From NCBI RefSeq assembly GCF_000717915.1, contig NZ_JOCX01000020.1, positions 40,412 to 104,411 on the forward strand: a stretch of 64,000 bases of DNA, written 5' to 3'. Numbering within the stretch: the first letter of the stretch is position 1; the number at the start of each line of letters is the position of its first letter. Shown here in pieces: positions 9,102-20,098 of the stretch. The notes below the pieces were generated by a model. The model saw only the letters and a list, made by a program, of their open reading frames with translations. It ran no database searches and was not told the origin of the DNA. Source of the stretch: Streptomyces sp. NRRL S-244. GTDB lineage: Bacteria; Actinomycetota; Actinomycetes; Streptomycetales; Streptomycetaceae. Both the position numbers and the translations under genes were made by a program.

Positions 9102-10298
9102 ATGAACCGTCTGACCACGCCTTTCGGCTCCTACGAGCTCACCCGCTTCCCCGAAGACCCGCGCGACCAGCTCCGCGCCTGGGACGCCGCCGACGAGTAC
9201 CTGCTGCGCCACCTCGACTCCGGTACGGGGGAACACGGCCCGGTGGACCTGGCCGGCGCCGGGCAGATCACCATCCTCGGGGACCGCTGGGGGGCGCTCA
9301 CGACGGCGCTGGCCGCGTACCACCCCACGCAGATCACCGACTCCTACCTCGCCCGGGCCGGCACCGCCGCGAACCTGGACCGCGCCGGGATCGGCACCGC
9401 CAAGTCCACGGTGCGGCTGCTGACCACGCAGGACGCGCCGCCCGAGCGGATCGACGTACTCCTCGTACGGGTGCCGAAGAGCCTGGCGCTGCTGGAGGAC
9501 CAGCTGTACCGGCTGGCGCCGCACGTGCACGCCGGCACGGTCGTCGTGGGCACGGGCATGGTCAAGGAGATCCACACCTCCACGCTGAAGCTCTTCGAGA
9601 AGATCCTCGGCCCGACGAAGACCTCGCTCGCCGAGAAGAAGGCCCGACTGATCTTCTGCACGCCGAGCGCCACCTCGACGCGGGCCGTCGACCCGTGGCC
9701 GGTGACGTACACGCTGGACGAGGACGCGGGCTCGGGCGCCGGCCTGACCGCCGTCAACCACGCCGGGATCTTCTGTGCCGACCGGCTCGACGTCGGCACC
9801 CGCTTCTTCCTCCAGAGCATCCCGAACAACACGAACGGCGCCCGGGTCGTGGACCTGGGCTGCGGCAACGGCATCGTCGGCACGGCGGTCGCGGTCGCGG
9901 ACCCGCGCGCCGAGATCGTGTTCACCGACGAGTCGTACCAGGCCGTCGCCTCGGCGAAGGCCACGTTCCGCGCCAACGTGCAGCACGAGCGCGAGCGGGC
10001 CGACTTCCTCGTCGGCGACGGCGTGGCCATGCTGGACCCGGGCTCGGTCGACCTGGTGCTGTGCAACCCGCCGTTCCACTCCCACCAGGCGACGACGGAC
10101 GCCACGGCGCTGCGCATGTTCGCGCAGTCGCGCAAGGTGCTGCGCCCGGGCGGTGAGCTGTGGGTGGTCGCCAACCGCCACATGGGCTACCACACCCACC
10201 TGCGCCGCCTGTTCGGCAACAGCGAAGTCGCCGCGAGCGAACCGAAGTTCGTGGTGCTGCGGGCGGTCAAGCAGGAGGACCGGCCGCGCCCCATGTGA
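9102..10298 (+). CDS. Class I SAM-dependent methyltransferase, RlmG/RsmC-like rRNA guanine-N2 type
   Basis: 398 residues from the ATG at 9102. Motif I is VVDLGCGNGIVGTAVA (around residues 250-265) and motif IV is LVLCNPPFHS, the NPPF signature of N2-guanine/N6-adenine methyltransferases. Length and the pseudo-methyltransferase-like N-terminal half match RlmG (23S rRNA m2G1835 methyltransferase) and its relative RsmC. The likely reaction is transfer of methyl from SAM to a guanine exocyclic amine in rRNA; the exact target base cannot be fixed from sequence. It is cytosolic. Its own promoter probably lies in the 27 bp after the upstream terminator or the mRNA is nearly leaderless, as no strong Shine-Dalgarno is visible. 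Confidence 0.85.
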   Translation: MNRLTTPFGSYELTRFPEDPRDQLRAWDAADEYLLRHLDSGTGEHGPVDLAGAGQITILGDRWGALTTALAAYHPTQITDSYLARAGTAANLDRAGIGTAKSTVRLLTTQDAPPERIDVLLVRVPKSLALLEDQLYRLAPHVHAGTVVVGTGMVKEIHTSTLKLFEKILGPTKTSLAEKKARLIFCTPSATSTRAVDPWPVTYTLDEDAGSGAGLTAVNHAGIFCADRLDVGTRFFLQSIPNNTNGARVVDLGCGNGIVGTAVAVADPRAEIVFTDESYQAVASAKATFRANVQHERERADFLVGDGVAMLDPGSVDLVLCNPPFHSHQATTDATALRMFAQSRKVLRPGGELWVVANRHMGYHTHLRRLFGNSEVAASEPKFVVLRAVKQEDRPRPM

Positions 10299-10350
10299 CC
10301 TGCCGGTACACCCGCCGGTAGCTCCCCCGGTTCGCCCTACACTCGGCCGC

Positions 10351-11133
10351 GTGAGCAGCCAGGTACGAGAAGACGACGGTACGGACGGCAGCGCGGGCGG
10401 CGCCACCACCGCCGAGCGCTACCGCCGCGAGGACCTGGCCCGCGCGGCCGGCGTCAAGGTGCGCAACCTGCGCTACTACCAGGAGCGCGGGCTGCTCCCG
10501 CCGCCGCGCCGCGAGGGCCGCATCGCCTGGTACTCCGCGGACCACCTGACCCGGCTGCGCCTGATCAGCGATCTCCTCGGGCGCGGGTACACCGTCAACG
10601 GGATCGCCGAGCTGCTGCACGCCTGGGAGGCGGGCGGGGGCCTGTCCCAACTCCTGGGCCTGGAGCGGGCGATGACCCGCGACTGGGTCCACGAGGAGCC
10701 GGTCACCATGACCCTGGCCGAGCTGCGCGGGCTCTTCGGCCCGACGGGGACGGCCGAGGACACCCGGCGGGCCGCGGAGCTGGGGTACGTACGCATCGAG
10801 GGCGACCGGGTCACGCACCGGAGCCGGCGCCTGCTGGAGGCCACGCTCACGCTCGTGCGGCAGGGCGTGCCGCTCGCGGAGATCCTCGACGCGGGGGACT
10901 TCGTACAGACGCAGGCGGCCGCGCTCGCCGACCGGTTCGTCGGACTGTTCCGGCGGCATGTGATCGGACCGGACGGGCTGGAGCGACTTTCGGCCACCCA
11001 ACTGGATCACATCTCGGACGCGGTGGCGGCGCTGCGTCCGGTGGCGGGCGAGGTCGTGGCGTCGGAGTTCGCCCGGGCGATGGCCCGGCGGGTGGAGGCG
11101 GAGGTCGCCCAACTGCTCCGGAAGGACGCGTAA
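10351..11133 (+). CDS. MerR family transcriptional regulator
   Basis: 260 residues from a GTG at 10351. The helix-turn-helix and wing are clear: REDLARAAGVKVRNLRYYQE followed by RGLLPPPRREGRIAWYSADH. A dimerisation helix follows (LLGRGYTVNGIAELLHAWEA). The C-terminal ~160 residues form a helical region without the cysteine pattern of metal-sensing MerR proteins or an obvious drug-binding GyrI domain, so the signal is unknown. It is 52 bp downstream of the methyltransferase gene in the same direction and may be co-transcribed. Degenerate GCGTAA/CCGC repeats follow the stop. Confidence 0.9.
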   Translation: MSSQVREDDGTDGSAGGATTAERYRREDLARAAGVKVRNLRYYQERGLLPPPRREGRIAWYSADHLTRLRLISDLLGRGYTVNGIAELLHAWEAGGGLSQLLGLERAMTRDWVHEEPVTMTLAELRGLFGPTGTAEDTRRAAELGYVRIEGDRVTHRSRRLLEATLTLVRQGVPLAEILDAGDFVQTQAAALADRFVGLFRRHVIGPDGLERLSATQLDHISDAVAALRPVAGEVVASEFARAMARRVEAEVAQLLRKDA

Positions 11134-11302
11134 AGCCGCGTAATACCGCATGAGGGCGCGTAAGGCCGCACCGGAAGGCAGTGACCGATCGGTAGGAGTC
11201 GGCCGAAAAGGCACGGCCGAGCAACCTTGCCAACCCCCATTGGCACTCTTACATTCAACTCGTCGGTAACAACGATGCACAGCCGAAATAAGGGACGATC
11301 TC

Positions 11303-13046
<1,744 letters not shown>

Positions 13047-13071
13047 GGGACGGCGGCAACCCGCGCAGAAA

Positions 13072-13113
13072 GAGGCCCGCCGGCCCCGGAGCGATCCGGG
13101 ACCGGCGGGCCTC
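13072..13113. terminator. Bidirectional hairpin between convergent genes
   Basis: GAGGCCCGCCGG at 13072-13083 pairs with CCGGCGGGCCTC at 13102-13113, and inner CCGGA/TCCGG arms lengthen the stem. It sits between the secreted-protein operon and the 3' end of the penicillin acylase gene, so it can end transcription from both sides. Confidence 0.75.
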
Positions 13114-13192
13114 AGCGGTGGTACGCGCGGGGCCTCAGCGGTGGTACGGGCGGGGCCTCCCCGCCCGTACGCGCGGGCCTCAGCGGTGCGCC
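13107..13192. repeat. Triplicated 3'-end sequence of the acylase gene
   Basis: The element GGCCTCAGCGGTG occurs near 13109, 13132 and 13177. The last copy holds the acylase stop codon and the final His-Arg codons. The middle and last copies are 45 bp apart and in frame, so the stop context is repeated downstream of the real stop. Confidence 0.55.
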
Positions 13193-15942
13193 GGGAACTC
13201 CACCACCTGCTGGTACGTGGGCCGGTTCTGCCAGTTGATCTGCGGGTGGCTCAGCCCGCCCACCGGACGCTGCACGATCGAGTCCGCGCACCACTGGTTC
13301 CCGGCCGCGCAGGTCCCGTCGGCCGGGTACACCGACGCCGGGGTCGCGGAGGCCGCCTGCTTGAGCGTGGCCGCCATCGCGTCGCGGCACGCGGACAGCG
13401 AGCCGCCTCCGCAGTACGCCTTGGCCAGCGGACCGGCGACCGGGCGCCCGAGCACCGTGCGCAGGTCCTTGTCCGCGTAGCTCCACCAGCCGTACTGGAA
13501 CGCCGACCCGGCATGCGAACCGGTGGGCCCGTGCCCCGCGTTGGGCGCCTCGTCGACGGTCAGCGAGGCCCGCAGGGCGTCGTAGAGCGGCGCCCCGAGC
13601 CCCGGTTTGAACTCGGCCTCGATCAGCAGCGGCCACCAGGCGTCCATGATCCGGACGGCGTCGGCGTGAGCGTACGCCTTCGAGCCCTGAGCGGTCTCCT
13701 TGCGCTCGGTCCCTGCCGCCTGCCACGCCGCCAGCTTGTCGACGGCGGCGGCCACCGCCGGATCGGTGACCGGCTGGCTGCGTACCACCGCGAGCAGCTC
13801 GGGCAGCAGGTTCTCGGCCCGCAGGTCGGTGACGGCCGCGTCCGCCATGGCCTGGGTGAGCTTGGCCCGGGTGACCCCGCCCGCGGCGACGAGCGGTTTC
13901 ACGCGCTGGTCGAGGAGGTCGCCGCGGTGCACGGAGCCCATGCCGAAGCCGGCCGCGCCGTACCCCTTGGCCTGCTTGTTGTTCCAACTGATGTAGTAGT
14001 CCTGCCCGATGGACTGCGGGTGCTCGGCGGGCGGCGTGTACGCGGCGGTGTTGGCCGCCGGGTCGAAGCCCTGCCACTCGTACTGCTGCTTCGCCGCGAT
14101 CGGCAGCGCGGCGTCGACCCCGGCCGGCCGGACCGGGTTCGAACCGCTGTTGTAGTACGCCGCTTCGCGCGCGTCGGCGTAGAACCAGTTGAAGGCGTAG
14201 CCGATGTGCTGGGCGGCCTGCTGGAACGTGCGGGCGTCCGTCACGTACGAGGGGTCGTTGAGCATCTGGAAGCCGATGATCGAGTCGGCCTCGTGGCGGT
14301 ACGTGGAGCGCAGCGCGGTGTAGGCCACGGGCTTGCCCGCGATGGTGGCGCGGTGGGTCACGATGCCGTAGTTCGTCCGCCAGACCTGCATCCGGTACGA
14401 GCCGTTCGGCGTCGGGTCGGCCACCGAGGACTTCCAGGTGTTGGTGCGCTCCAGCTTCTCCATGGGGGTGCAGGTGCCGCGGTAGAGGTACGAGGCGCTC
14501 GCGGTGGTCGGGGCCCCGCCGCCCGGCTCGCACAGCTCGACGGCGAAGGTGTCGGTGATGTCCTGCCCGGCGGAGGTGGCGCTCCAGGCGTAGTCCTGGC
14601 CCCGGCCGAGCTGGACGTACATGCTCACCCCGGCGAAGGAGGCGCCCCGGGCGCTGATGCCGGGGCCCTGGAGCTCCTGGAGCATGAGGAGTTGGGGTGC
14701 GAGGTAGCCGGTCTGCGGGCCGAAGACGGCGACGGGGTGGCCGCTCGCGGTCTTCGCCCCCGAGACGAGCAGGGCGTTGGACATGCTCTGCTTGACCGGC
14801 TTCGGCGGGTTCGCGGCGGCAGCGGTGGCCGCCGCGCCCGTGCGGTCGTAGACCAGCTGCTCGGCGGTGACCGAGCCCGGATCCGGGAGCGCGGCGCCCT
14901 GCGGGTTCGCGGGCTTCTGCGCGTACGGGAAGCTCGTGCCGTCGTGGACGGTGAGCACGGCCTCGGGGTCGTCGCGTTCGCGGAAGGACTCCCAGACCCG
15001 GGTGCCCTCCTCCAGGCCGTACTTCTGCTGCGCCGAGAGCAGGGAGAGCGCGGCCTGCACCTCGCCGCCGCCACCGCCGCCGAACAGCCCGCCGACGACG
15101 GAGGCGAGGGCGATCAGGTCGGTGGTCTTGAACGGCTGGATCTCGCCGGCGTTGGTGATGGAGTCGATGTGGCCGGTGAGGACGTACTCGCCGGGGAAGT
15201 AGCGGCCGTTCTTGGACTGCACGCGGTAGGCGTTGATGCCGTCGACGTACGCCTGCGCGTCCTCCATCGCGAGGCGGCCGCGGTCGCCCTCGGTGGTGCG
15301 GATCCGGTCCACCTGCGCCTGGAGGTCGGCCTCGGTGTACGGGGCCTGCGGCCAGAACTGCTGCTCCAGGCCCTGGTTGGCGAGGGCGCCGCCGGCGAAC
15401 GGGGTCAGGTCGCCGCGGCCGACGTGGCGGAAGAGGTCCATCTGCCAGAGCCGGTCCTGGGCGGCGGCGAAGCCCGCGCCGAAGGAAGTGCCGTAGCGGG
15501 TGGTGCCCTTGATGTGGGGGACGCCGGTCTTCTTGTCGCGGGTGATGGTGACGTCGGAACGCGGGCTGGCGGTGGACTCGACCTGGTCGGCGGGGACCCC
15601 GAAGGACGCGTCGTTGAAGAAGTCGTTGACCTTGGCGTCGGTGAGCCCGGGATATCCGGCCACCAGCGAGTCGTAGCGGGCCAGTTGGTCGGAGGCGTGG
15701 GCGGGCATCGTGCCGAACGCCTTGTGCAGGAGGATCTGGGCGAGGGTCGCGTTGCCGTTCTGGCCGGGCGGCAGGATGTCCGCGCACTGGCCGCCGCAGT
15801 AGTCGGCGACGGGAAGCGGCACGGGATCGGCGGACGGCGCGGCGGTCGCGGCCGCGGTCGCGAGCGGGGAGAGCAGGGCGGCTCCGAGGGCGATCACCCC
15901 GGCGGCTACGGCAGTTCTCAGGCGGGCGGTGGGACGTCGCAT
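13180..15942 (-). CDS. Secreted penicillin acylase family Ntn-hydrolase
   Basis: 920 residues, ATG at 15942 with GGAGGAG 6 nt upstream. A Sec-type signal peptide (AGVIALGAALLSPLATAAAT) indicates export. The alpha region contains GVPHIKGTTRYGTSFGAGFA and AAQDRLWQMDLFRH, typical of penicillin/acyl-homoserine-lactone acylases. The likely autocatalytic cleavage site is before Ser388 in KQSMSNALLVSG; that Ser-Asn would become the N-terminal nucleophile of the beta chain, with LGRGQDYAWSATSAGQDITD downstream carrying oxyanion residues. The family hydrolyses amide bonds of penicillins, acyl-homoserine lactones or cyclic lipopeptides (aculeacin acylase type); the substrate cannot be told. It converges on the DUF6230 operon. 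A good match in length and motifs. Confidence 0.9.
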   Translation of the reverse strand: MRRPTARLRTAVAAGVIALGAALLSPLATAAATAAPSADPVPLPVADYCGGQCADILPPGQNGNATLAQILLHKAFGTMPAHASDQLARYDSLVAGYPGLTDAKVNDFFNDASFGVPADQVESTASPRSDVTITRDKKTGVPHIKGTTRYGTSFGAGFAAAQDRLWQMDLFRHVGRGDLTPFAGGALANQGLEQQFWPQAPYTEADLQAQVDRIRTTEGDRGRLAMEDAQAYVDGINAYRVQSKNGRYFPGEYVLTGHIDSITNAGEIQPFKTTDLIALASVVGGLFGGGGGGEVQAALSLLSAQQKYGLEEGTRVWESFRERDDPEAVLTVHDGTSFPYAQKPANPQGAALPDPGSVTAEQLVYDRTGAAATAAAANPPKPVKQSMSNALLVSGAKTASGHPVAVFGPQTGYLAPQLLMLQELQGPGISARGASFAGVSMYVQLGRGQDYAWSATSAGQDITDTFAVELCEPGGGAPTTASASYLYRGTCTPMEKLERTNTWKSSVADPTPNGSYRMQVWRTNYGIVTHRATIAGKPVAYTALRSTYRHEADSIIGFQMLNDPSYVTDARTFQQAAQHIGYAFNWFYADAREAAYYNSGSNPVRPAGVDAALPIAAKQQYEWQGFDPAANTAAYTPPAEHPQSIGQDYYISWNNKQAKGYGAAGFGMGSVHRGDLLDQRVKPLVAAGGVTRAKLTQAMADAAVTDLRAENLLPELLAVVRSQPVTDPAVAAAVDKLAAWQAAGTERKETAQGSKAYAHADAVRIMDAWWPLLIEAEFKPGLGAPLYDALRASLTVDEAPNAGHGPTGSHAGSAFQYGWWSYADKDLRTVLGRPVAGPLAKAYCGGGSLSACRDAMAATLKQAASATPASVYPADGTCAAGNQWCADSIVQRPVGGLSHPQINWQNRPTYQQVVEFPAHR

Positions 15943-16109
15943 ACGTGCTCCTCCGTGGGGCAGGAAGCGGTCACGGGGGAGGGTACTGGCGGGGCCTACC
16001 GCTCAGTAAGATGAACGACCGTCACTTTTCAGGGGAGTTGACGTCCCCGACCGTGCGTCGGGCATAAATCCGTTGCCGGACGTGCGGGGTGTCGGACAGG
16101 CTCGCTGCC

Positions 16110-16411
16110 ATGTCACCACAAGAGCGCCGTGTCGCCGACCTCTTCTCCGGCGGGCGGCTCATCGCCATCCCGCGCAAGGCCGCCCGCCGCGAGCAGCTGC
16201 TCGCCCCCTCACCGAGACCCTCTTCGCGGAGGGCCGCACGTACACCGAGCCCGAGGTGAACGACGCGCTGCGCACCGTGCACGAGGACTGCTCGGCGCTG
16301 CGGCGCTACCTGATCACCTCGGGCTTGCTGACCCGGACCCGCGACGGCAGCAGCTACCGGCGGGCCGACGTCGTGGACCCGGCTATCCCCGGTACGCCTC
16401 CAGCAGCCTGA
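16110..16411 (+). pseudogene. DUF2087 gene interrupted by a -1 frameshift
   Basis: The ATG at 16110 opens a frame reading RRVADLFSGGRLIAIPRKAA, the N-terminal half of a DUF2087 domain. The C-terminal half (FAEGRTYTEPEVNDALRTVH then LRRYLITSGLLTRTRDGSSY) lies in a different frame. The two join if one base is added at the CCCCC run at 16204-16208, giving a normal ~100-residue product. So this is either a single-base deletion inactivating the gene or an assembly error at the homopolymer. DUF2087 proteins are small, probably nucleic-acid-linked proteins often paired with MarR/ArsR regulators. The 3' end overlaps the convergent reductase gene by 29 bp. Confidence 0.75.
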
Positions 16412-17822
16412 GCCAGATCTCGCTGATCGTCGGGAACGCCGGGACCGCGTGCCACAGCCGGCCGATCGGGACCTCCCCCGCGACCGCGATCGTGGCCGCG
16501 TGCACCAGCTCGGCCGCGCCCGGGCCGACGAAGGTCGCCCCGAGGAGCACCTCCCGGTCCAGGTCGACGACCATCCGGGCCCGGCCCCGGTACCCGTCGG
16601 CGTACAGGCCTGCGCCGGAGACCTTGCCGAGGTCGTAGTCGACGGCGCGGACCCGGTGGCCCGCGCGCTCGGCCTCCGCGAGGGTGAGGCCCACGGCCGC
16701 CGCCTCCGGGTCGGTGAACACCGCCTGCGGCAGGGCCTGCGTATCGGCGGTCGCCGCGTGCGCGCCCCAGCGGCCGGTGTCGAGCGCGGGGCTGCCCGCC
16801 GCGCGGGCCGCGATGGCGGCCCCCGCGATGCGGCCCTGGTACTTGCCCTGGTGGGTCAGCAGCGCGCGGTGGTTGACATCGCCGACCGCGTACAGCCAGT
16901 CGTGGCCCTGGACGCGGCAGCTCTCGTCGACCGGGATCCAGTCGCCGGGCGTCAGCCCGACGGTCTCCAGCCCGATGTCCTCGGTGTGCGGCGAGCGGCC
17001 GGTCGCGATCAGCAGCTCGTCGCCCTCCAGGATCTCGCCGCCCTCCAGTACGACCTGGACGGGCCCGGTCGAGCCGTCCCGTACGACCGCCTCGACGGAG
17101 ACGTCCGTACGGACCACCGCGCCGGCTTCGCGCAGCGCCTCGGCGACCAGCTCACCGGCGAAGGGCTCCATCCGCGGCAGCAGCCCGGAGCCGCGGACGA
17201 GGACCGTGACGTGGGAGCCGAGGGCCTGCCAGGCCGTGGCCATCTCGGCGGCCACCACCGAGCCGCCCACGATCAGCAGCCGGCCCGGCGCCTGCCGGGC
17301 GGAAGTGGCCTCCCGGCTGGTCCACGGCCGCGCCCCGGCGAGCCCGGGCACGTCCGGGATCACGGCGCGGGTGCCGGTGGCGACGACGACGGCGTGCCGG
17401 GCCGCGAGCACGTGGTGCTCGCCCTCGGGGCTGGTGACGGCGACCTTGCGGACCCCGTACAGGCGGCCGTGGCCCCGGTAGAGGTGGGCGCCGATCGAAT
17501 CGATCCAGTCGACCTGGCCGTCGTCCTTCCAGCTGGAGGTCCAGTAGTCGCGGTGCGCGAACACGGCCTCCGTGTCCAGCGGCCCCTCCACGGCGCCCGC
17601 GAGCCCGGGCACCCGGCGGGCGTCGGCCCTGGCCAGCGCGGGACGCAGCAGCGCCTTGCTCGGGACGCAGGCCCAGTACGAGCATTCACCGCCGACGAGT
17701 TCGGCCTCCACCAGGGCGGTGGTCAGCCCGGCGGCGCGGGTCCGGTCCACGATGTTCTCGCCGGCCGGTCCCCCGCCGAGCACCACGACGTCGTACTCCA
17801 CCGCTTCCGACACAGTCACCAT
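16383..17822 (-). CDS. FAD/NAD(P)-dependent pyridine nucleotide-disulfide oxidoreductase
   Basis: 479 residues. FAD-binding VVVLGGGPAGENIV is at the N-terminus, followed by GGECSYWACVPSKALLRP, in which two cysteines separated by four residues form the redox disulfide (compare CLNVGC in lipoamide dehydrogenase). The NAD(P) fold has LLIVGGSVVAAEMATAWQAL; a second FAD motif is LYAVGDVNHRALLTHQGKYQ. The C-terminal dimerisation domain ends in LWHAVPAFPTISEIWLRLLE, with the His of the His-Glu pair. It resembles dihydrolipoamide dehydrogenase or mercuric reductase paralogues. No 2-oxoacid dehydrogenase genes are nearby, so a thiol or quinone reductase role is as likely. The start could be the ATG at 17822 or the adjacent GTG. 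Confidence 0.88.
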   Translation of the reverse strand: MVTVSEAVEYDVVVLGGGPAGENIVDRTRAAGLTTALVEAELVGGECSYWACVPSKALLRPALARADARRVPGLAGAVEGPLDTEAVFAHRDYWTSSWKDDGQVDWIDSIGAHLYRGHGRLYGVRKVAVTSPEGEHHVLAARHAVVVATGTRAVIPDVPGLAGARPWTSREATSARQAPGRLLIVGGSVVAAEMATAWQALGSHVTVLVRGSGLLPRMEPFAGELVAEALREAGAVVRTDVSVEAVVRDGSTGPVQVVLEGGEILEGDELLIATGRSPHTEDIGLETVGLTPGDWIPVDESCRVQGHDWLYAVGDVNHRALLTHQGKYQGRIAGAAIAARAAGSPALDTGRWGAHAATADTQALPQAVFTDPEAAAVGLTLAEAERAGHRVRAVDYDLGKVSGAGLYADGYRGRARMVVDLDREVLLGATFVGPGAAELVHAATIAVAGEVPIGRLWHAVPAFPTISEIWLRLLEAYRG

Positions 17823-17969
17823 CCGTGGTTCCAGGGGCGCTTGTTCCCTGTCACCTTACGTGCGGAGCGTGGGGCGGGCGGGAGACGCGCGGCGGCCGCG
17901 CGCAGACGCACCCCGACCGCCCGGCAGACACGCCGTACGCGGTCCCGCGGACGGTCGGCGGGTCGGAGC

Positions 17970-18359
17970 TCAGGCCTCCGACGTGCCGGGCTGCCCGTCC
18001 TGCTGCGACGCGGCGATCTTCGCGCGGACCTCGTCCATGTCCAGCGCCCGCGCCTGCCCGATCAGGTCCGTCAGCGCGGCCTCCGGCAGCGCGCCGGGCT
18101 GCGCGAAGATCGCCACCTGGTCCCGGACGATCATCAGCGTCGGGATCGAGGTGATCTGGAAGGCGGCGGCCAGCTCCTGCTGCGCCTCCGTGTCCACCTT
18201 GGCGAAGACCAGGTCGGAGTGGGCCTCCGAGGCCTTCTCGTAGACCGGGGCGAACTGGAGGCAGGGCCGGCACCAGCCCGCCCAGAAATCGATCAGCACG
18301 AACGGGTTCTCGCTGACCGTCTGGTCGAAGTTCTCCTTGGTGAGCTCGACAGTAGCCAC
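17970..18359 (-). CDS. Thioredoxin
   Basis: 129 residues from a GTG at 18359, with AGGAGG 9 nt upstream. It has the thioredoxin fold with the active site WAGWCRPC (Cys30, Cys33), in which Arg replaces the usual Gly of WCGPC, and the conserved cis-proline in TSIPTLMIV. It is cytosolic: there is no signal peptide. A C-terminal extension of ~20 residues rich in Gln and Ser lies beyond the usual 105-110 residues. It probably accepts electrons from a thioredoxin reductase encoded elsewhere; the neighbouring disulfide reductase (148 bp downstream in the same direction) is of the lipoamide class, so pairing is possible but unproven. Confidence 0.92.
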   Translation of the reverse strand: MATVELTKENFDQTVSENPFVLIDFWAGWCRPCLQFAPVYEKASEAHSDLVFAKVDTEAQQELAAAFQITSIPTLMIVRDQVAIFAQPGALPEAALTDLIGQARALDMDEVRAKIAASQQDGQPGTSEA

Positions 18360-18460
18360 GGTTCCAGACCTCCTGATTGCCTTGTATGCACCTTGAACGA
18401 TCGGCTCGCCCCGTGCATTCCGCCACGGCGTACGTACGGCGCGATGCGCGGCGCACGTAC

Positions 18461-18486
18461 GGGCCGCCGCACGGCGTCGGCGGCCC
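18461..18486 (-). terminator. Hairpin after the aldehyde dehydrogenase gene
   Basis: GGGCCGCCG (18461-18469) pairs with CGGCGGCCC (18478-18486) over an 8-nt loop, flanked on both sides by copies of GCACGTAC. It lies 17 bp beyond the dehydrogenase stop and upstream of the thioredoxin gene. Confidence 0.55.
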
Positions 18487-18502
18487 GCACGTACCTGCCG
18501 TC

Positions 18503-19942
18503 TCAGAAAGGGTGCCCCGCCGGAGCCGAGCGGACCGTCGTCCAGCGCAGCTCCGTGAAGGCGTCCAGGTTCGCCTCGCCGCCGAACCGGGCCCCGGTGC
18601 CGGAGGCGCCGACCCCGCCGAACGGGGCCACCGCCTCGTCGTTCACCGTCTGGTCGTTGACGTGCGCGATCCCGGTCGGGATCCGCCCGGCCAGCTCCAT
18701 CCCGCGCGCCGCGTCGCGCGTCACGATCCCGAGGGAAAGGCCGTAGGGGCCGGCCGAAGCCAAGGCCACCGCCTCCTCCTCCGTCACGAAGGACCGTACG
18801 GGCGCCACCGGGCCGAAGACCTCCTCCGCGTAGGCGGGGGTGTCCTCGGCGACGCCCGCCAGCACGGTCGGCCGGTAGAAGAGTCCCTCGTGCGTGCCTC
18901 CGACGACGAGCTTCGCCCCCTGCTCCGTGCTCGCCGCGACCAGGGCGTGGACCCGCTCCAGCTGGCCGCGGTCGATCAGCGGCCCCAGGTGCACCCGCTC
19001 GCGGTACGGGTCCCCCACCGCCAGCGCCTCGGCCCGCGCGGCGAGCCGCTCGACGTACTCGTCGTACAGCGAGGCGTGGACGAGGTGCCGGCCGGCCGTC
19101 ATGCAGATCTGGCCCTGGTGGAAGAACGAGCCCCAGGAGGCCTGCGCGACGGCGGCCTCGACATCGGCGTCCTTGAGTACGACCAGGGCCGAGTTCCCGC
19201 CCAACTCCAGGTGGGCCCGCTTGAGATGACGGCCCGCCAGCTCCCCGACGAGCCGCCCGGCGGCCGTGGACCCGGTGAACGACACCACCCGGACCAGCGG
19301 ATCGGCGACCACCGCCGCCCCGGTCTCCGCGCCCCCGGGCAGTACGTGCAGCAGCCCGTCCGGCAGCCCGGCCGCCGCGAAGACGGCGGCGAGCGCGAGG
19401 CCGCCGCACACGGCGGTCCGCCGGTCCGGCTTGAGCAGCACGGCGTTGCCGAGGGCGAGGGCCGGGGCCACCGAGCGGATCGCCAGGATCAGCGGCGCGT
19501 TGAACGGGGCCACCACGCCCACCACCCCGGCCGGGACCCGGCGGGTGAAGGAGAGCCGCGGCGCCTCGCTCGGCAGCACCTGCCCGGCCGGGCGGGAGGC
19601 CAGCGCGGCCGCCTCGTAGCACTCCTGGGCGGCGACGTGCAGCTCGAAGTCGGCCTTGCCGGGTATGGAGCCGGACTCGCGCACCAGCCAGTCCCGCAGC
19701 TCGTCGGCGTGGGCGGCGAACAGGTCCCCGGCGCGGCGCAGGACGGCGGCCCGCTCCATGTGGGAGGCCCGCGCCCAGTCCTCCTGGGCGGCCCGGGCCC
19801 GCAGGGCGGACTCGGCGACATCGGCGGGCGCGGCCAGGGCGAGGGTGGCCAGGGTGCGGCCGGTGGCGGGTTCGACGACCGGGGCGGCGCCCCCGGTGAG
19901 GGTCGGTCCGTCCTGCCAGAGCGTCGGTTCGAGGAGCGGCAT
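18503..19942 (-). CDS. NAD(P)-dependent aldehyde dehydrogenase, benzaldehyde dehydrogenase-like
   Basis: 479 residues from the ATG at 19942 (GGAGG upstream); a longer frame to 19990 lacks a binding site. Cofactor motif SFTGSTAAGRLVGELAG precedes LELGGNSALVVL, which carries the general-base Glu, and the catalytic Cys lies in FFHQGQICMTAGRH. VVGVVAPFNAPLILAIRSVA and GVGASGTGARFGGEANLDAF are typical of the benzaldehyde/vanillin dehydrogenase branch. The reaction would be aldehyde to carboxylate with NAD(P)+. Its neighbour upstream is a 3-oxoadipyl-CoA-like thiolase in the same direction, 156 bp away, suggesting an aromatic acid pathway. Substrate is inferred from branch similarity only. Confidence 0.85.
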   Translation of the reverse strand: MPLLEPTLWQDGPTLTGGAAPVVEPATGRTLATLALAAPADVAESALRARAAQEDWARASHMERAAVLRRAGDLFAAHADELRDWLVRESGSIPGKADFELHVAAQECYEAAALASRPAGQVLPSEAPRLSFTRRVPAGVVGVVAPFNAPLILAIRSVAPALALGNAVLLKPDRRTAVCGGLALAAVFAAAGLPDGLLHVLPGGAETGAAVVADPLVRVVSFTGSTAAGRLVGELAGRHLKRAHLELGGNSALVVLKDADVEAAVAQASWGSFFHQGQICMTAGRHLVHASLYDEYVERLAARAEALAVGDPYRERVHLGPLIDRGQLERVHALVAASTEQGAKLVVGGTHEGLFYRPTVLAGVAEDTPAYAEEVFGPVAPVRSFVTEEEAVALASAGPYGLSLGIVTRDAARGMELAGRIPTGIAHVNDQTVNDEAVAPFGGVGASGTGARFGGEANLDAFTELRWTTVRSAPAGHPF

Positions 19943-20098
19943 GGCGCGGGGCCTCCGGTGGGAATGGGGCGGGGCGGGGGGCGGCAGCACGCGCCATCGT
20001 GCCAGACCGGAGGCACCACATCTGTTCAGTTATTGGGCAGTTGACGGGCCACCGTGACCGGAAACGATCGACGGCCCCGCGGAGTGGGTGGGTTGGGT

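Noticed and set aside
8559..10409. Upstream extension of the pirin frame
   Set aside because: It is antisense to the TPR, methyltransferase and MerR genes; pirin homology starts at the ATG at 8558.
13141..16014. Plus-strand frame opposite the penicillin acylase gene
   Set aside because: Low-complexity Val/Arg/Gly translation; the minus strand encodes a signal peptide and complete acylase motifs.
17822..17970. Thioredoxin and disulfide reductase as a trxAB pair
   Set aside because: The reductase has the CxxxxC disulfide and length of the lipoamide dehydrogenase class, not the CxxC of thioredoxin reductase.
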